This document shows, piece by piece, positions 21,381 through 32,680 of a stretch of 64,000 nt of DNA (the first letter of the stretch is position 1; every line of letters begins with the position of its first letter). Under the pieces are notes generated by a model that saw only the letters and a program-made list of their open reading frames with translations, was not told where the DNA came from and did no database searches. The position numbers and the translations under genes were made by a program. Origin of the DNA: Bolinopsis microptera (taxonomy: Eukaryota; Ctenophora; Tentaculata; Lobata; Bolinopsidae); contig NC_087084.1 in assembly GCF_026151205.1 (NCBI RefSeq), forward strand, positions 15,330,322 to 15,394,321, read 5' to 3'.

Positions 21381-23620
21381 GCTAATGGACGTTTCTAAAT
21401 CAATGCTGAAGTAAAAAATTTTTTAGAACAGCGTCAAAGCTGGCTGCATAACAAAAAGGTATTTGATTTATTTAGGGAGAATAACCGAGACACGTTCACG
21501 GTTTGAAATGTGATAGTCTCATAAGGAGTAGGGCATGGTACTTGATAATCTTGAAAATCTAAGATGCAGGAATATTTGTACAAGTTTTATCCGTATTATT
21601 TTAATCTAATTAAAAATGGGTTTTTGTATGTTTTCCTTTTCAAAGTGTTTATTGGTCCCAGTTTTGCATACCGTATGGTCTAAGTATTGCACATGTGGAT
21701 TGTTATCTAAATATAGTCCAGTCGCCAAAAGATCCTATACATGCTTCTGTGTGATAAAAGACTATCATTGACGGGGTTTATATTTTGGGGGGGGGGGGGG
21801 TGATTTTTTCTTTTTGAGGACAACAGCCCCACACCCGTAAACCGGTACCTGAATGTATTCAAAAAGAGCATTTATATATTTTCAAAAAATAGTTCAGAGG
21901 TATCGTAGTGCCGCAGGTCTGCATATTGGCACCAGTCAAAAATAAAAAAGAACGCAGTGTTTTTACGGATGTAGTGCATTGGCAATACCCAATTATTACT
22001 TACTAGCTATCACACACCTAAGAATTTTTATATCTTTGGTAATCCTTGACTTTAGTAAAACCTACCAATGATGAATATTGATCAAGAATCACTAGCCGGA
22101 TAGCAAATGGTCTGTCCGTGCACAGGTTCATCAATATTCAGAGGCAGGTAAATGTAGTATGCACATTGGACCTTTGATATGAAGTAATTACATTCATGTA
22201 AATCGTGAGACATGTTTAAGTACTAAGTAGGCTTTTATGAGAGTTGCTTCTCTATATGGGTCCTGATATAAGATATTAGTGTCATACAGCATAAAGTAAC
22301 AAAGTTCATCTCACTGTCTGAAACATTTTTACTATATCGTTCAAATACAATAGGAAGAGTAACGGCCCTAGAATTGACCCTTGAGGTACTCCCAAAATTC
22401 ACGTCCATTGTTTCTGATGGTACATGCGTATACAGTACATACTGCTTTCTGTTAGTCAAATAGCTATTTAGTCAGGTAAGTGCTGTGCCCCTAATACCGG
22501 TGATGAATTTAATTGCATAAAAGAATATCGTTGATCAAGGGTATCCGAAGGCTTTGCTCCAAGTCATGCATATCCCTAGTACATGTTTTATTTGCTTTGC
22601 AGAGACTAGTACGGAGGTCTATAGATTTGTCAGAGCATGGGTGGATATAATGGCCTATTCCAATCAAACTTGTAGTCCTGTAGTACAACCTTGTAGATGT
22701 GAAGAAAAAAAATGTGAATAAGGCGTTGTTAAATAACCTCTCGAATATCTGATCCAAATAAAGGTAAATTGATACAGCCGATAATTTTCAGCATTCTTTA
22801 TTGTCTTTCTTGTAAATGAAATAACTTTACCTGTTTTATAAAAATACTTGGGAATGAACCACTTTGTAATACAATGTGTTGAAAGCCTAGCAAAAGTACC
22901 TGCAATGATTTTGCCGTTTTATACAACAACTACAGGTTGTCAATGGCCTTACCCATTTGAAAATCTCGGAACACCTCTTAAAATTTTCTCTTCATTAGTT
23001 TTCTTCCAGGTATATGGATCTATACCGTAATATAGACATAAACTGACAATGAATTCAACTGGTTCCAGAGAAAAACTAGTGTTTTGACAGTACATTTTTA
23101 ATTGGAGATTACTCAAGCTAGATTTAAATTCACAGAATTTGTTACAATAATTCGTCTGCAAGTAACTCTCTGGAGCCACTATGACGAAAAACGTCTTTAC
23201 ATCAGAATAATTTTGCACGGAGTTCCATTATAATTTCCAGGTCTTTTTTGAGTTCATGCTTGTACTGATCTCAATTTTGAGTAAAGCACAGATCCTATGC
23301 CATCTTTATTGAGCTCTTGAAAACTGTCGAATTCCTAGTATATATGTGCTGTTGGATCCGCCATCAGGTAGTTTAATGTACAAGGTCTTCTTCCATTCGA
23401 AATACAACCAGGCTTTCTTGTCGATGAGTTAATATGCCCTAGGGTGATCCAAGGTTGGTTATGCTATTACGTTAGTGGTTCAAGAGTGAGCAGTTTGCAA
23501 GACAAATCTATCTTTCTTGAAATAACTCACGTAAAGATCAAATGTGTTCAGCTGTGGAGTGGAACCTATCTTAATCGTTTTCTATGTCAAAACAGAGCTT
23601 CTCTGAAGTTAGCATTACTA
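21380..23620 (-). pseudogene. RT-B: non-LTR retrotransposon reverse transcriptase (pass 2)
   Basis: Minus-strand LINE polyprotein remnant covering the pre-palm linker, the palm and the thumb/C-terminal region. GVPQGS-like coding is at ~22380-22400 (read as [12 protein letters not shown] after a frameshift), followed by a [13 protein letters not shown] segment at ~22235-22345. Upstream pieces (FPKYFKTGK, IFEQ, DTLDHD) are clearer in pass 3. A pass-specific G run at 21787-21800 interrupts the distal part. No endonuclease recognised. Jockey/CR1-like by motif spacing; the clade was not resolved. Confidence 0.8.
21780..21820. other. Pass-specific G14 run within RT-B (likely artefact)
   Basis: GGGTTTATATTTT, then G14 and TGATTTTTTC. 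The mirror in pass 3 (~43080-43110) goes directly from ATCATTGGACG (inverse) to TTCTTTGAGGACAAC without it. Confidence 0.65.
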
Positions 23621-24730
23621 TATCTAGTGTATAGTAATTTTGTACTGATGAATTCAGGTTTGGCACAGAGTCAGGGGACAGTACAATAAGAGTATATAGG
23701 GTGATGGTGGAGATCTGGTTCAATAGAGCTCTTGTGGGTTTTTATCTTTTGGTTAACTTTCTGTGATTGGACTCGGTATTTTCGTCCCAGCCGAGTGGGA
23801 CGATGCTTGCTCGCCAGTTAAGCTATACGCAGTAGATGACACTAATTTTCTACCAACCACAAAATATTAAATATAAAAAGTGTCCAGTAGCGCAAAGCGA
23901 TAATTGATAATATATCGACGCCGGTCCGTCGTGGTGAGAGTTATCTGAACCAACAGCAAGCCCCTACGATTGCGTCACCACTGGTGACAAGCATTTTGGT
24001 TTGTTGTTTATTGTGTGAAAGGGAACAGTACTGATTAATTCATCATTCGAATTTTAATAACGACGAGCTATATATACCGTTTCATCTTAGACTAATGGAT
24101 TCAATCTTTTATTATATGATTAGATTTTATAAACGAACTTGGCATACAATAGATTATAATGCGGAGGTTGGCTGGCTCTTCTATAATAAATACGACACTT
24201 CAATTTACAAGGAATGCTGCTAGAGATAAGACAAAATGATTTATCAACTATACATGCAGCATGAGTAGACTGGTGGATAGCCTCGTAAAAACGATCCGTA
24301 AAAGTCAATGCGGACTCGGTCCTTGGTATAGTCTGTCGGAATAATGTCCATTAACTAACGTTACTGCTTCGTATTTTAAACCAATAGTGAGTATCTAAAA
24401 TATGACAGCTTTAAAACCGATTAAGTGATGAAATGAAATGAAATACCTGACAAATCACACTCTTATAAGCGCAAAAGCAAGAGTCACTCGTAGTGAAGTA
24501 TGATTTCTAGAAACTGTTAAATTAATTTTGGCGCTCACAGGTCCTCATGAAATGATTGCCGGCATAAGGTTCGTAAATGCCAGGGCCCTTCAAGCTTAAT
24601 TATCAACCTTATGAGCAGTCAACCAACGCGTGGGCTTATTTTTATTATTGAATGTTTTGAATGTTATTAATAAAATACCAAAATTATAAAAATTTTGTTT
24701 TCCAAAAAAATTTGTTTTCTCAAATTTCGA
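23620..24730. other. Unassigned sequence between RT-B and R motif
   Basis: Mostly AT-rich. CCCAGCCGAGTGGGACGA (23795) and GTCACCACTGGTGACAAGC (23975, containing the short palindrome GTCACCACTGGTGAC) are the only notable words. No gene recognised. 24600-24730 is very AT-rich. Counterpart: 40150-41300. Confidence 0.5.
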
Positions 24731-24732
24731 CA

Positions 24733-24832
24733 AAAATTTTAACTGGCGATACTTGTAAAATATTTGATTTAAATAATACCGAGGACGAGTCCAAATCGGC
24801 GCGCGTCCTTGGTAGGTTATAAACCTACACAA
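24733..24832. repeat. R motif, full copy
   Basis: Same order of words as 18285-18405: TTAACTGGCGATACTTGTAAAATATTTGAT, then GGACGAGTCCAAATCGGCGC, GCGTCC and GGTAGGTTATAAACCTAC. Counterpart: 40045-40140 on the opposite strand. Confidence 0.65.
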
Positions 24833-25199
24833 AAAAGTGATCAACGAAGTCCAACTCATAATAGTTGCAAAACAACAATCTAGGCGATGCGAAGCAATGC
24901 ATATATATAAATATTCGCAAAAGCGATATTCACGCAATCACAATAAATTGTGCTTTTTACGGAGAAAAAAGTGAAACTGTAAACAATATATTTATTATGC
25001 TTTTTTTTCTAGCTTTCAAAATCACGAGTGATATACTCGAAAAATAGTTGTTTCAGTTTTTTAAATACTTACAACACTACATATAACAAAAAAAATATTA
25101 GGTCCCAATGTCAAAGCGATAGAAGATGACAGACGTGACCGTATTAATCCTAAGCAACGCATCTACTTCCTGGCTTCCAGATAATGACTTCGCCATTTC

Positions 25200-25760
25200 T
25201 CCCTCCCTCACCGCCATTTCTCCTCCCTCTTCCTCACATCACTATGGATCTGTGAATTCTGTTACCAATGTTTTTAAACTCGATTTCATTAAATGAGCTG
25301 ACAGCTCTCAAGCCAGTGTTGATGAATGTCTTGAAATTAGAGAAATTCTTAATGCAGGACTCTTGGAGTATGCATCAATTTTTGTTCAGAACAAGAGTGT
25401 CAACATGGCACGTTGATGTTCTGAACTTGAAACACTTATGGCCAAGCGAAACTGTCTGTGAAAACTGCCACAAAGAGGCCCCACTTCGACTGAGACAGAA
25501 TATGTATGGTTCTTCCTCAAATGGTACACACACACTAGGAGCCATCGATATTTTAAATTATCCTGGAATATCAGAGCTAATGCAAGATAATCAACTCCAA
25601 GTTTGGCTGCAAGCAAACGCATTCCTACAAGCAAGAACAAGTCGGTTCTTGATGCAACTAGAAATACCACGAACGACGACGAGGTGTCACTTGACCACAA
25701 CGGCAAGTATTTATGTAGTTTCATTTTGAGCTGAGAGGACATCGACATAATTCCAGAAAA
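25200..25760. other. Coding-like region, unassigned (pass 2)
   Basis: The plus-strand frame 25268-25729 stays open for 153 codons, and the minus-strand frame 25386-25748 for 120. Base conservation with pass 3 (39120-39640) is high. In the plus reading, pieces such as NFCLEHKSVNM and GAIDILNYLGISELM recur in both passes after frame correction. In the minus reading, LLAAKLG, QDNLKYRWLL and HLKKTIHIL-like pieces recur. I cannot tell which strand is coding and recognise no domain. It could be a DNA-transposon or LINE remnant. Confidence 0.35.
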
Positions 25761-26300
25761 TGGATAGCCGATGTAACAGGTAAATGCTATATCACCCCAA
25801 AGGACTGGTTAGTATGTATAATATGGAAACCGGGTGTCAGGAATATAGTCTTCACAAGGTTCGTGCATAGAGCGCAGTATAAGTGTACTTCGGTATAGCT
25901 TATCTTTTCGCTGCATATACCGAAGACAATACAAATGTAGTCAAGGAGCAGAATGCCCCACTACAATTCCTATGCCCCCACCACCACCTCAACACCACCC
26001 TTTACACGAAAATACTCCAAGAAAACCGAAGAGCAGAAAACCACTGTCCTGATTTTACGTCAATGACAAAATTCGTACGGTACAAACAAGTTGGGATTCC
26101 GGGAGAGAAAGTATCAGTGATGTGTCTCAATGGTCAAAATTAGAGACATCACTGAAAACAGCATAATTTTCATAAAACTCATGCAGCTGCAGAAGCTGAC
26201 GATATTGAAAAATATATTGAGTGTTTGGTACAAATGACATTAAACATCTAATGTATGGGGTTCAGTCCTTATGAAGAATCTCACAGAATAATTGACACCT
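25760..26300. other. Continuation of the unassigned coding-like region
   Basis: Includes the open frame 25883-26143 (+), with a proline/histidine-rich piece. The pass-3 mirror (38600-39110) shows a different frame open on the minus strand (38731-38919, 38780-38965). The shared segment around AACTCATGCAGCTGC is well kept. No identity. Confidence 0.3.
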
Positions 26301-26800
26301 CTAAGCAGTTATTTCCCGCAGGCATTATAATATTTATCCAAGTGTTGTCTTCCGATTAAATGTTTATATTCCTACATAAGCAAGAAATGTTTCTAGATTT
26401 AAAAATCTACTTAAAAGACTTATGCCTGAAATAATAATTGCGTGATCTTAGACTGTTTCCACAGTCTTATTTACTCGAGACTTTAGATCATGTATGAACT
26501 TCTATAACCATGCTTGGCTCATCTCAATATGAGAGGAGTAGGTTTAACTGTCCACTTGAGCTTAGTTTGTTGTAAACGAACACGTTTTTGACAGGTTGTA
26601 AATAATCTTCTGGCATTTAAAACATTTGATCCTTTTCTCCATTTAATTTTTTGTTTAAGACGTTGCGCCTAAAATTAAAACTCAAACAAATCTCTGATTT
26701 AATCTTTTCTCAATTTATCCTCCCATTCTGGTAGCATACGTCACTGTCCATTTCATAATGTTTAGACAATGAATCGTTAGACTTAGAATAGTCTTTTTGC
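26300..26800. other. AT-rich unassigned sequence
   Basis: No gene or repeat recognised. A short inverted word (AGACTGTTTCCACAGTCT, 26450-26467) is present. Counterpart: 38000-38600. Confidence 0.5.
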
Positions 26801-28080
26801 ATTCAAAAGGACCTCGGACACAGTCAAGAAATGCAACTTATACTTATCAACACGTTTATACCTAACAAAAATTTACACATATAAGTCTCATACACCCACA
26901 ATCCACTACAATTATCATAACATATGTTTCTCTTTTTTATTTTTACTCTTCTCTCATCATGACTTACTTCTCCCAATTCTTCTCTCCACTTTAGGTCCAT
27001 GAACACCGATTCCCCTAATTCTAAAATTCATTCCTCTCTACTCCTTATACAGCCCACGTTATCTATACCCATTGTCTTGCTTGCTCCCACATCAAACGTT
27101 TTCATTGAAAATTAACTCCTCATGGTTTATAAGAAATGTTCTTCTCCTGGTAAAAGAATAGAGTCAGTATTCCAGCCGCCTCAGGCGTCAAGTCTCTTTA
27201 TTCATTCTTTGGGTTTTCCACTCTAACTTTCTTTGATAACTCTTGTTAATCCTTCTATGCTAATCCAGTTCCCAACTCCCTAGTGTACCTCTACCAAAAT
27301 GTCAAGGCTCTCATTCCTTTCAATTAACTACGCTCCTCCCATACCTTCTTGGATGGTAATAATTTCCGAACTTCAATCCATTGCTAACATAGAGGCAGCC
27401 CTGACATAATTGCCCTAAAAGAGACTGGTCTCAAAAATCTTATGTGTCTAGCACGTAAATCTTTCTTACTTCTCCATATGAAATCTACTCTCATATGACC
27501 GCACGAGAAAGACTCAACCCTCAAGATCCAATAACCCTCAAAAGTTAGGGAAATAGGAGGTGGTTTCTTTTGGCTGTTCGTCTGAATCTCGACGCACAAC
27601 AACCCGACTACCAGCGTTTAGCCCTCGGTGCAGAAATGCTTGCCGTTAAAAGTTCTTTTCCTAACAAAGAGAGTATTGTTATCTGTACTTGGTTAAGATA
27701 GGAACTCTGGGTTACCTAATCATAAGTCATAGTTATTTATATTCGCAAGCTGAGAGTTTCCAAAAAGAATCCCCTATAATCAATGATTATTGTTGATTTT
27801 ACTCTCCCCATACAGACTGGCTATCTTCATCCAGTACCGGTAACCTATTTAGCAAACCTTCATAGATTCTCAGTGATCTTTCTCTCTCCCAGTTGATCAC
27901 ATCACCCACCCCTAAAAGTGGTATAAACAATAGACAATCCTTCTCAGTAATTAATGATAACACAATCGATGAACTTGAAATGTCTGTGATACTCAAATCC
28001 GTGTGCAATCTGATCATTTTCCTGTCACTTTTCATTAAAACTCCTTTTCCCGTAGACAACTCCTAAAACGTAAAATCTTA
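26800..28080 (-). other. Coding-like region on the minus strand, unassigned (pass 2)
   Basis: Three open frames in series on the minus strand: 27799-28059 (86 codons, with ITEKDCLLFIPLL and VINWERERSLRI), 27384-27602 (72 codons, with ISLTFEGYW and HMRVDFIWRSKK) and 26824-27006 (60 codons, with EELGEVSHDERR). They are the mirror of plus-strand frames at 36850-37900. Between them, recoverable pieces in pass 3 include AALCLAKIEVRKS and a basic stretch REKTQRMNKDTRRLRRLEYF. It probably represents one long protein (over 400 residues) in the opposite direction to the neighbouring RT-C. I do not recognise the family. Confidence 0.45.
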
Positions 28081-28690
28081 TAATTATAAGAAAAGCCAAA
28101 CTTGGGACATGATTAATCGAGATTTATGCTCGATTAATGCAAGTCCTAGAATGCCTAGCACCTGAATCGTCTTGGAAGTTAGTTAAAGACTGCATTATGT
28201 AATTTATAGTCTGATATACATATCCTAAAGTTAATTAATCAATCATAGTTCGCAACCCCCGTGGTTCATAGTGAACTTGTTTCTTCATCCGTAAAAACAT
28301 AGACTCAGAGCATATAAAATTACTGTTCTATTTCTATGAGTTAAAGTTTGTTTACTAGCCGTAAAGAATTTAAGTAGGCTCCAAACAGCCAAAATAAAGA
28401 TAATCTTTTAAATATGTGGTAAGATCCAGCGCTTAATAACTAAGAAGTTTTGAGGTATCAAATGTTAAGTAAAATCTAACTCCTGGCCGATTCCCAAATT
28501 GTGTAGTTATTCTGACAGCTTCGTTTCAATTCCCCAAAGATCAAGCTGAACTATTCAATTCATTGTTTTTATAACAGTTTTTTCGATCCTTCACTTTATG
28601 ACACTGACATCCCAATTCAATGATGTTGATTTTGATTATGACTACGATCATCGGATGTTCGTAAGCTTCTTCAAATATTAATTCAAATAA
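28080..28690. other. AT-rich unassigned sequence before RT-C
   Basis: Contains the imperfect inverted repeat ATGATTAATCGAGATTTATGCTCGATTAAT (middle portion at 28110-28139; stem TTAATCGAG/CTCGATTAA). This could be the 5' region of the RT-C element. Counterpart: 36200-36850. Confidence 0.45.
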
Positions 28691-29871
28691 AGCCAGGGAC
28701 AGATGCAACCGGTAAAAATTCTCAAATTGTTTTCCTAGTTTAGCTGTACCCACTAACATGCATTTTCGTGGATCCTACACAGCTCAACATCCACAAGAAT
28801 GGAAACATGCAAATGTTGACCCAATATTTTAATGAAAGGTAAAAAAAGTGAGTTTGAAAACATAGACAATATCCCTTACTTGTTTAGTCATGAAAGTGAT
28901 TTAGCCGCATTGTAAAACGGAAACTGCTTTCTTGACAAGTACCCTTCGTGATCCCAGGCACAGGTTTTCTAATAGCACAATCATGCTCAACCAATATGGA
29001 TTATTTTTTGTGATAGCCCCTGGGCATATGTCTCTTAACGCAAACATTATCATCATGTTTGTATTTTGATTTGCAAAGGGCATTTGATTCAGTAAATCAT
29101 GATATCCTTCTCATAAGCTAAAGAACTTTAAATACATTGATGGTACACTTACTCAAATTTCTTACCAATAACCTTCAAGGCCGTTACCAAGAGTGGTTAT
29201 TGGTATAGGATGTCCATCTACCCTCTCAGGTTAATTCTGGTGTCCCCCAGGCTCTATCCTTGGTCCCTACATTTTGTATATTGTTTAGCAAAGATATTCC
29301 TTCTTGGCTTTTCGGATATACTGATATTGTTTTGTTATGCCGATGAACCAAATCTGCGTAAATACATTCAACTTCTGATAATACCAATTTCAAATGGATT
29401 ATAGACTATCTCTCTGACTGGGCACTTAGAAACAAAAAGCTATTCCATCAGCAAAATGTAAACGTGCTTATTGTTTCAGGAAAAACCATCTTATCTCCTC
29501 ATTCGCATATAATCTTGATGGATCTCCTCTTGTATGTAGAGTAGAAAATAACCTGGTGTCGATATTAACTCTAACTCAGTTTGAATAGTCATGCGACAAA
29601 TTTATACTAAGGCCTGCCAACAACTAGGTATGGTCAAAGAGATGTGCCATATAGTCATTGATACAGAAACGTCGTCGGGCGCTTTTACCTCTCCAGGTCG
29701 TAGACCATTCGAAAATTGTCCAAATCTGGCGCCCTTGTAAAAAACACTTAGTGATAAATAGAAAGTCTCCAAAAGAGAGCTATTAATGGGATTCTGTCTG
29801 AAGAGGGCCGCAGTTATCCACCTGAGCATATTCAAAAAGTGCAAGTCTTGTCGACATTCTCCTGTGTGTGT

Positions 29872-29914
<43 letters not shown>

Positions 29915-30300
29915 GTGGTTGTTTGTGGTGGGGGGGGGGGGGGGTGGTGAGTTTGTGTGTGGGTTTGTGGTGTAGGGTGTTGTGTTGTGTTGTGTGTGTG
30001 TGGTTGGTGTTTTGGTGTGCTCAAAAGTTTGACTTGAATACTTATGTTTTCCACAAAGTCGGAACAATTTAATTCCGTATGCTGCTCACTATCTCAGCAT
30101 TATATCAGGCACTTCTCGACTAACTTGCCACCTCGACATCTGTCTATTGGTCATCATTTTTACCTAGTTAAATCAAATCTCACACCTAGGTACCTCAAAT
30201 AGCCAATGCAAATCATCTTTCTACTGAACTCATATACTGTGGAATGACTCCCTTTACAGTAAGACAATTAGTTTCTACAGTGTTTTCAAAGCTTGAGTCA
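28690..30300 (+). pseudogene. RT-C: non-LTR retrotransposon reverse transcriptase (pass 2)
   Basis: Plus-strand LINE remnant. In order: a linker with GKKSE..ENIPYLF-like coding that should read NYRPISLT (~28830-28890); FERIVKRKL-like (~28895-28925); FDLQRAFDSVNHDIL (~29060-29108); QVNSGVPQ (29226-29252), where the usual PQGS is blurred; a YTD..LLCYADE segment (~29320-29350) for YADDT; WIIDYLSDWALRNK (~29395-29440); and a C-terminal region at 29600-29820 with GAL-YLS and NGLR-like coding. A G/T-rich burst at 29863-30020 is inserted in this pass only. Distinct in sequence from RT-A and RT-B. Confidence 0.8.
29863..30020. other. Pass-specific G-rich burst (likely artefact)
   Basis: G42 at 29872-29913, a second long G run at ~29930-29944, then GT-rich filler. 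At the mirror position in pass 3 (~34940-34985) the sequence is ordinary (GACAAACGGGGAGAATTG). Long glycine- or proline-rich frames over it (29602-30067) are therefore not genes. Confidence 0.75.
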
Positions 30301-30765
30301 CTAAGCATCGTATGGAATGTTTATGGATAGTGAAACACACCCTAGCCTAGTCCTTGCTCCCCATATATTATTAGTTGTTTTATTAAGTTTTTTATCTACC
30401 TTCCTATACTATCAACATCAAACACACTTCACCCTCACAACCTCACACATTAATACCATAATCAACCTGTATCTAATGTATCTGGAATTGACGTATTGAA
30501 ATACCAATTTTGACTATAAATCCACAGTTATTCACCATGGATTTTTTGTTATTATTAGGTTTTTGTACAAATTTTTTGGATTTAATTAATTCGATGTAAT
30601 GGGTCCAAGTTACTGCGGACATAAGTTCACTATTGTTTACCTGTTTTGTTTGCCCATCATATTTTAACAGATGGGGGCAATATTTTTGAACGATTCTATT
30701 TATATTACATCTTTTGCTGTACTCCCTGTAAAATTTTGAATAGGATTAATAAAAAAAAAAAAATA
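30300..30765. other. 3' flank of RT-C, AT-rich
   Basis: Likely 3' untranslated region of the RT-C element, ending in A12 (30750-30761) immediately before an R motif. No gene. Counterpart: 34215-34640. Confidence 0.45.
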
Positions 30766-30830
30766 TTAACAGACCGCGACGAGTCCAACTCGGCGCAGCG
30801 TCCTGATAGTTAGAATAAACCTACAATTCC
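30765..30830. repeat. R motif copy after RT-C
   Basis: CCGCGACGAGTCCAACTCGGCGC, GCGTCCTGATAG and ATAAACCTAC, preceded by 12 A. Counterpart: 34150-34215. R therefore recurs at or near the edges of several retroelement pieces. Confidence 0.6.
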
Positions 30831-32300
30831 CAAAAGTATTCCAAGTAATTTATAAAAATGATAAATGCATGATAGTGACTTTAATACAAATCCAATGCAA
30901 AATATTTGTCACAATGCATGAAGTTGAAAACCAATATTAAAACATTGCAATTTGAAGGAGTGTAATGCATTCCTCAGGAAATAAAACGCGCTTTTCATAA
31001 CATCCATAAATTAATGTTTTTACACTCAAATCAAAATTTAACCGCGACGATGCATGCGAAGTGACGACGTCAGACGTCCTCCAACATAAATTCAGTGTTA
31101 TAAGATACAAGCGCGATCACAGAAATTTTGTCTCTGTTTTTGATAAATTGTACCAAAAGTTGCCTCTAAGTGAGAATAAGGCAAATTCACCGTGTACAAA
31201 TAACGTCGAGTGTACAAGTGATACAAGATACAAGGATACAAAAAGTGTATAATAATTTATTAATTCACAATAGTTATATTCTGATAGAATGTTAAGTTAC
31301 TACGCTTCGAAATACATTACAAATGTGTAGGATAAAATTAGAAATGATTATAATATAATGCTATTTTTCTTTAAGTAAATCAAATTGTATGGTTCATCAA
31401 TGCATCTGTAGTGGGCCTCCTGTGCAATTGCAAGAGTGTAAAAAGGACGAAAAAACAATTAATTTCTTGCTTAAAATGCATATAGCTCCTAAAATAATCA
31501 AATAATTTTGTCAGGACAACTATTGTGATTGCAAAATTTTATGATTTGTAATTTAACTGAATATTACCACTTCAATTCGGTAACCTTGATCTTTTTTAAT
31601 TCTGCATGACCTTTGATTCTGTAGAGATTTAATCCAGAAATCATAGAACAATATATCACTACTCGTGACGTTATCCCGTGCCTACTGGCCGGGTCCCGTG
31701 GACTTCACTATACGCAGTTAAAATGCAGTATAAACATGCCAATTTTATTTGAAAACACCTTTACATTTGTTCGAAGTTAAACAGTGCATGTCTAACTCCT
31801 CATTCCAATCAGACCACAAATTAATTCTTGATTGCACTCCCATAACTAAGAGTAATACTTGATATGCATATCTTTGACACTTAGAGTTCCTGCCAGAATA
31901 ACTAATTATATAGCAAATCAATATGAGGGAGAGATAGAGGGATAGTGATAGAGTACACACAGTACGACACACATTAGTTATTTGTTTCACAAAATGATCA
32001 ATTAAACCACTACACACCATCGATTTAAAAAAACCGCATATTTTGCTCGTCAAGTTTTTCTCGGCACTATAGCAGATAAAACCAGCCCCGTAACTCTTAC
32101 CTTGTTTTTCTGTGATTAATTAATTTCCTCCGACACAAGCCAAATGAGGAAGCAAACAGAGAGACATACACACATCCTGGGATTATTATTATTTAGGTAG
32201 CATAGTAATTGCATACCTAAACCAAAAGTTGCGAATTGTTGATTGGTTGGAGAGTTAAAAAATGTGATTCTCATTTTTCTATTATGATTACAATATATAC
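30830..32300. other. AT-rich distal part of U before turn 2
   Basis: No gene recognised. A GC-rich island TGGCCGGGTCCCGTGG (31687-31702) is conserved with its mirror (33265-33285). CGATGCATGCGAAGTGACGACG at 31042 resembles GCGATGCGAAGCAATGCAT downstream of the R motif at 24885. Counterpart: 32680-34150. Confidence 0.5.
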
Positions 32301-32680
32301 ACTATCGAACCTCTTGGAATAGAGAAAAAGATATTATTCTTTGACTGATTTATTGAACAAATGCTTTTGCTTCAGTTCTTTTCTTTGCTTCAGGATATGT
32401 ACAGAAGAAACAAACCAACAGGGGTGAAAATGTGTCATCAAATTTAAGTGTACACACAAACACTATTACTGAATAGAGTAACGCTCTAAGGAGATGCAGG
32501 AGGTTAAAGAAGCATCAGTTTCCTGACAAAACGTTTTATGAAACACTTCTGAATTGGTAACATGTCATTCTAATTAGAATCTAATTTAATTTACACAGCA
32601 ATACGAATAAAAAAGGCATTTAGTCACAAATAAATAAGACAAAGAAAAATTCTTTTCTCTATACCAAGAGGTTCGATAGA
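32301..32680. repeat. Turn 2: inverted repeat with ~240-base spacer
   Basis: ACTATCGAACCTCTTGG at 32301-32317 pairs with its inverse at 32664-32680, and the arms continue outward on both sides for about 24 kb. Pairing weakens at ~32370 and ~32612, leaving a spacer of about 240 bases with no self-complementarity that I can see. The spacer is seen only once, so its sequence is unverified. It differs from the spacer of turn 1 and does not resemble a sequencing adapter known to me. Confidence 0.75.

Larger units (their letters stand above)
7881..32490 (+). repeat. Pass 2: complete forward copy of unit U (~24.6 kb)
   Basis: This is the only complete forward copy of U. Its first ~7.8 kb is the inverse of 1-7880, and the whole of it is the inverse of 32491-57243. 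Independent anchors that pair about 32490 are the poly(T) at 19557-19609 with the poly(A) at 45315-45370, the minisatellite at 20130-20670 with 44235-44765, and the RT-B coding region at ~21380-23620 with ~41300-43600. I use this copy as the reference for describing elements. Confidence 0.9.

Noticed and set aside
29602-30067. Proline-rich and glycine-rich reading frames of 77-150 codons
   Set aside because: They exist only because of a G-rich burst that is absent from the mirror pass.
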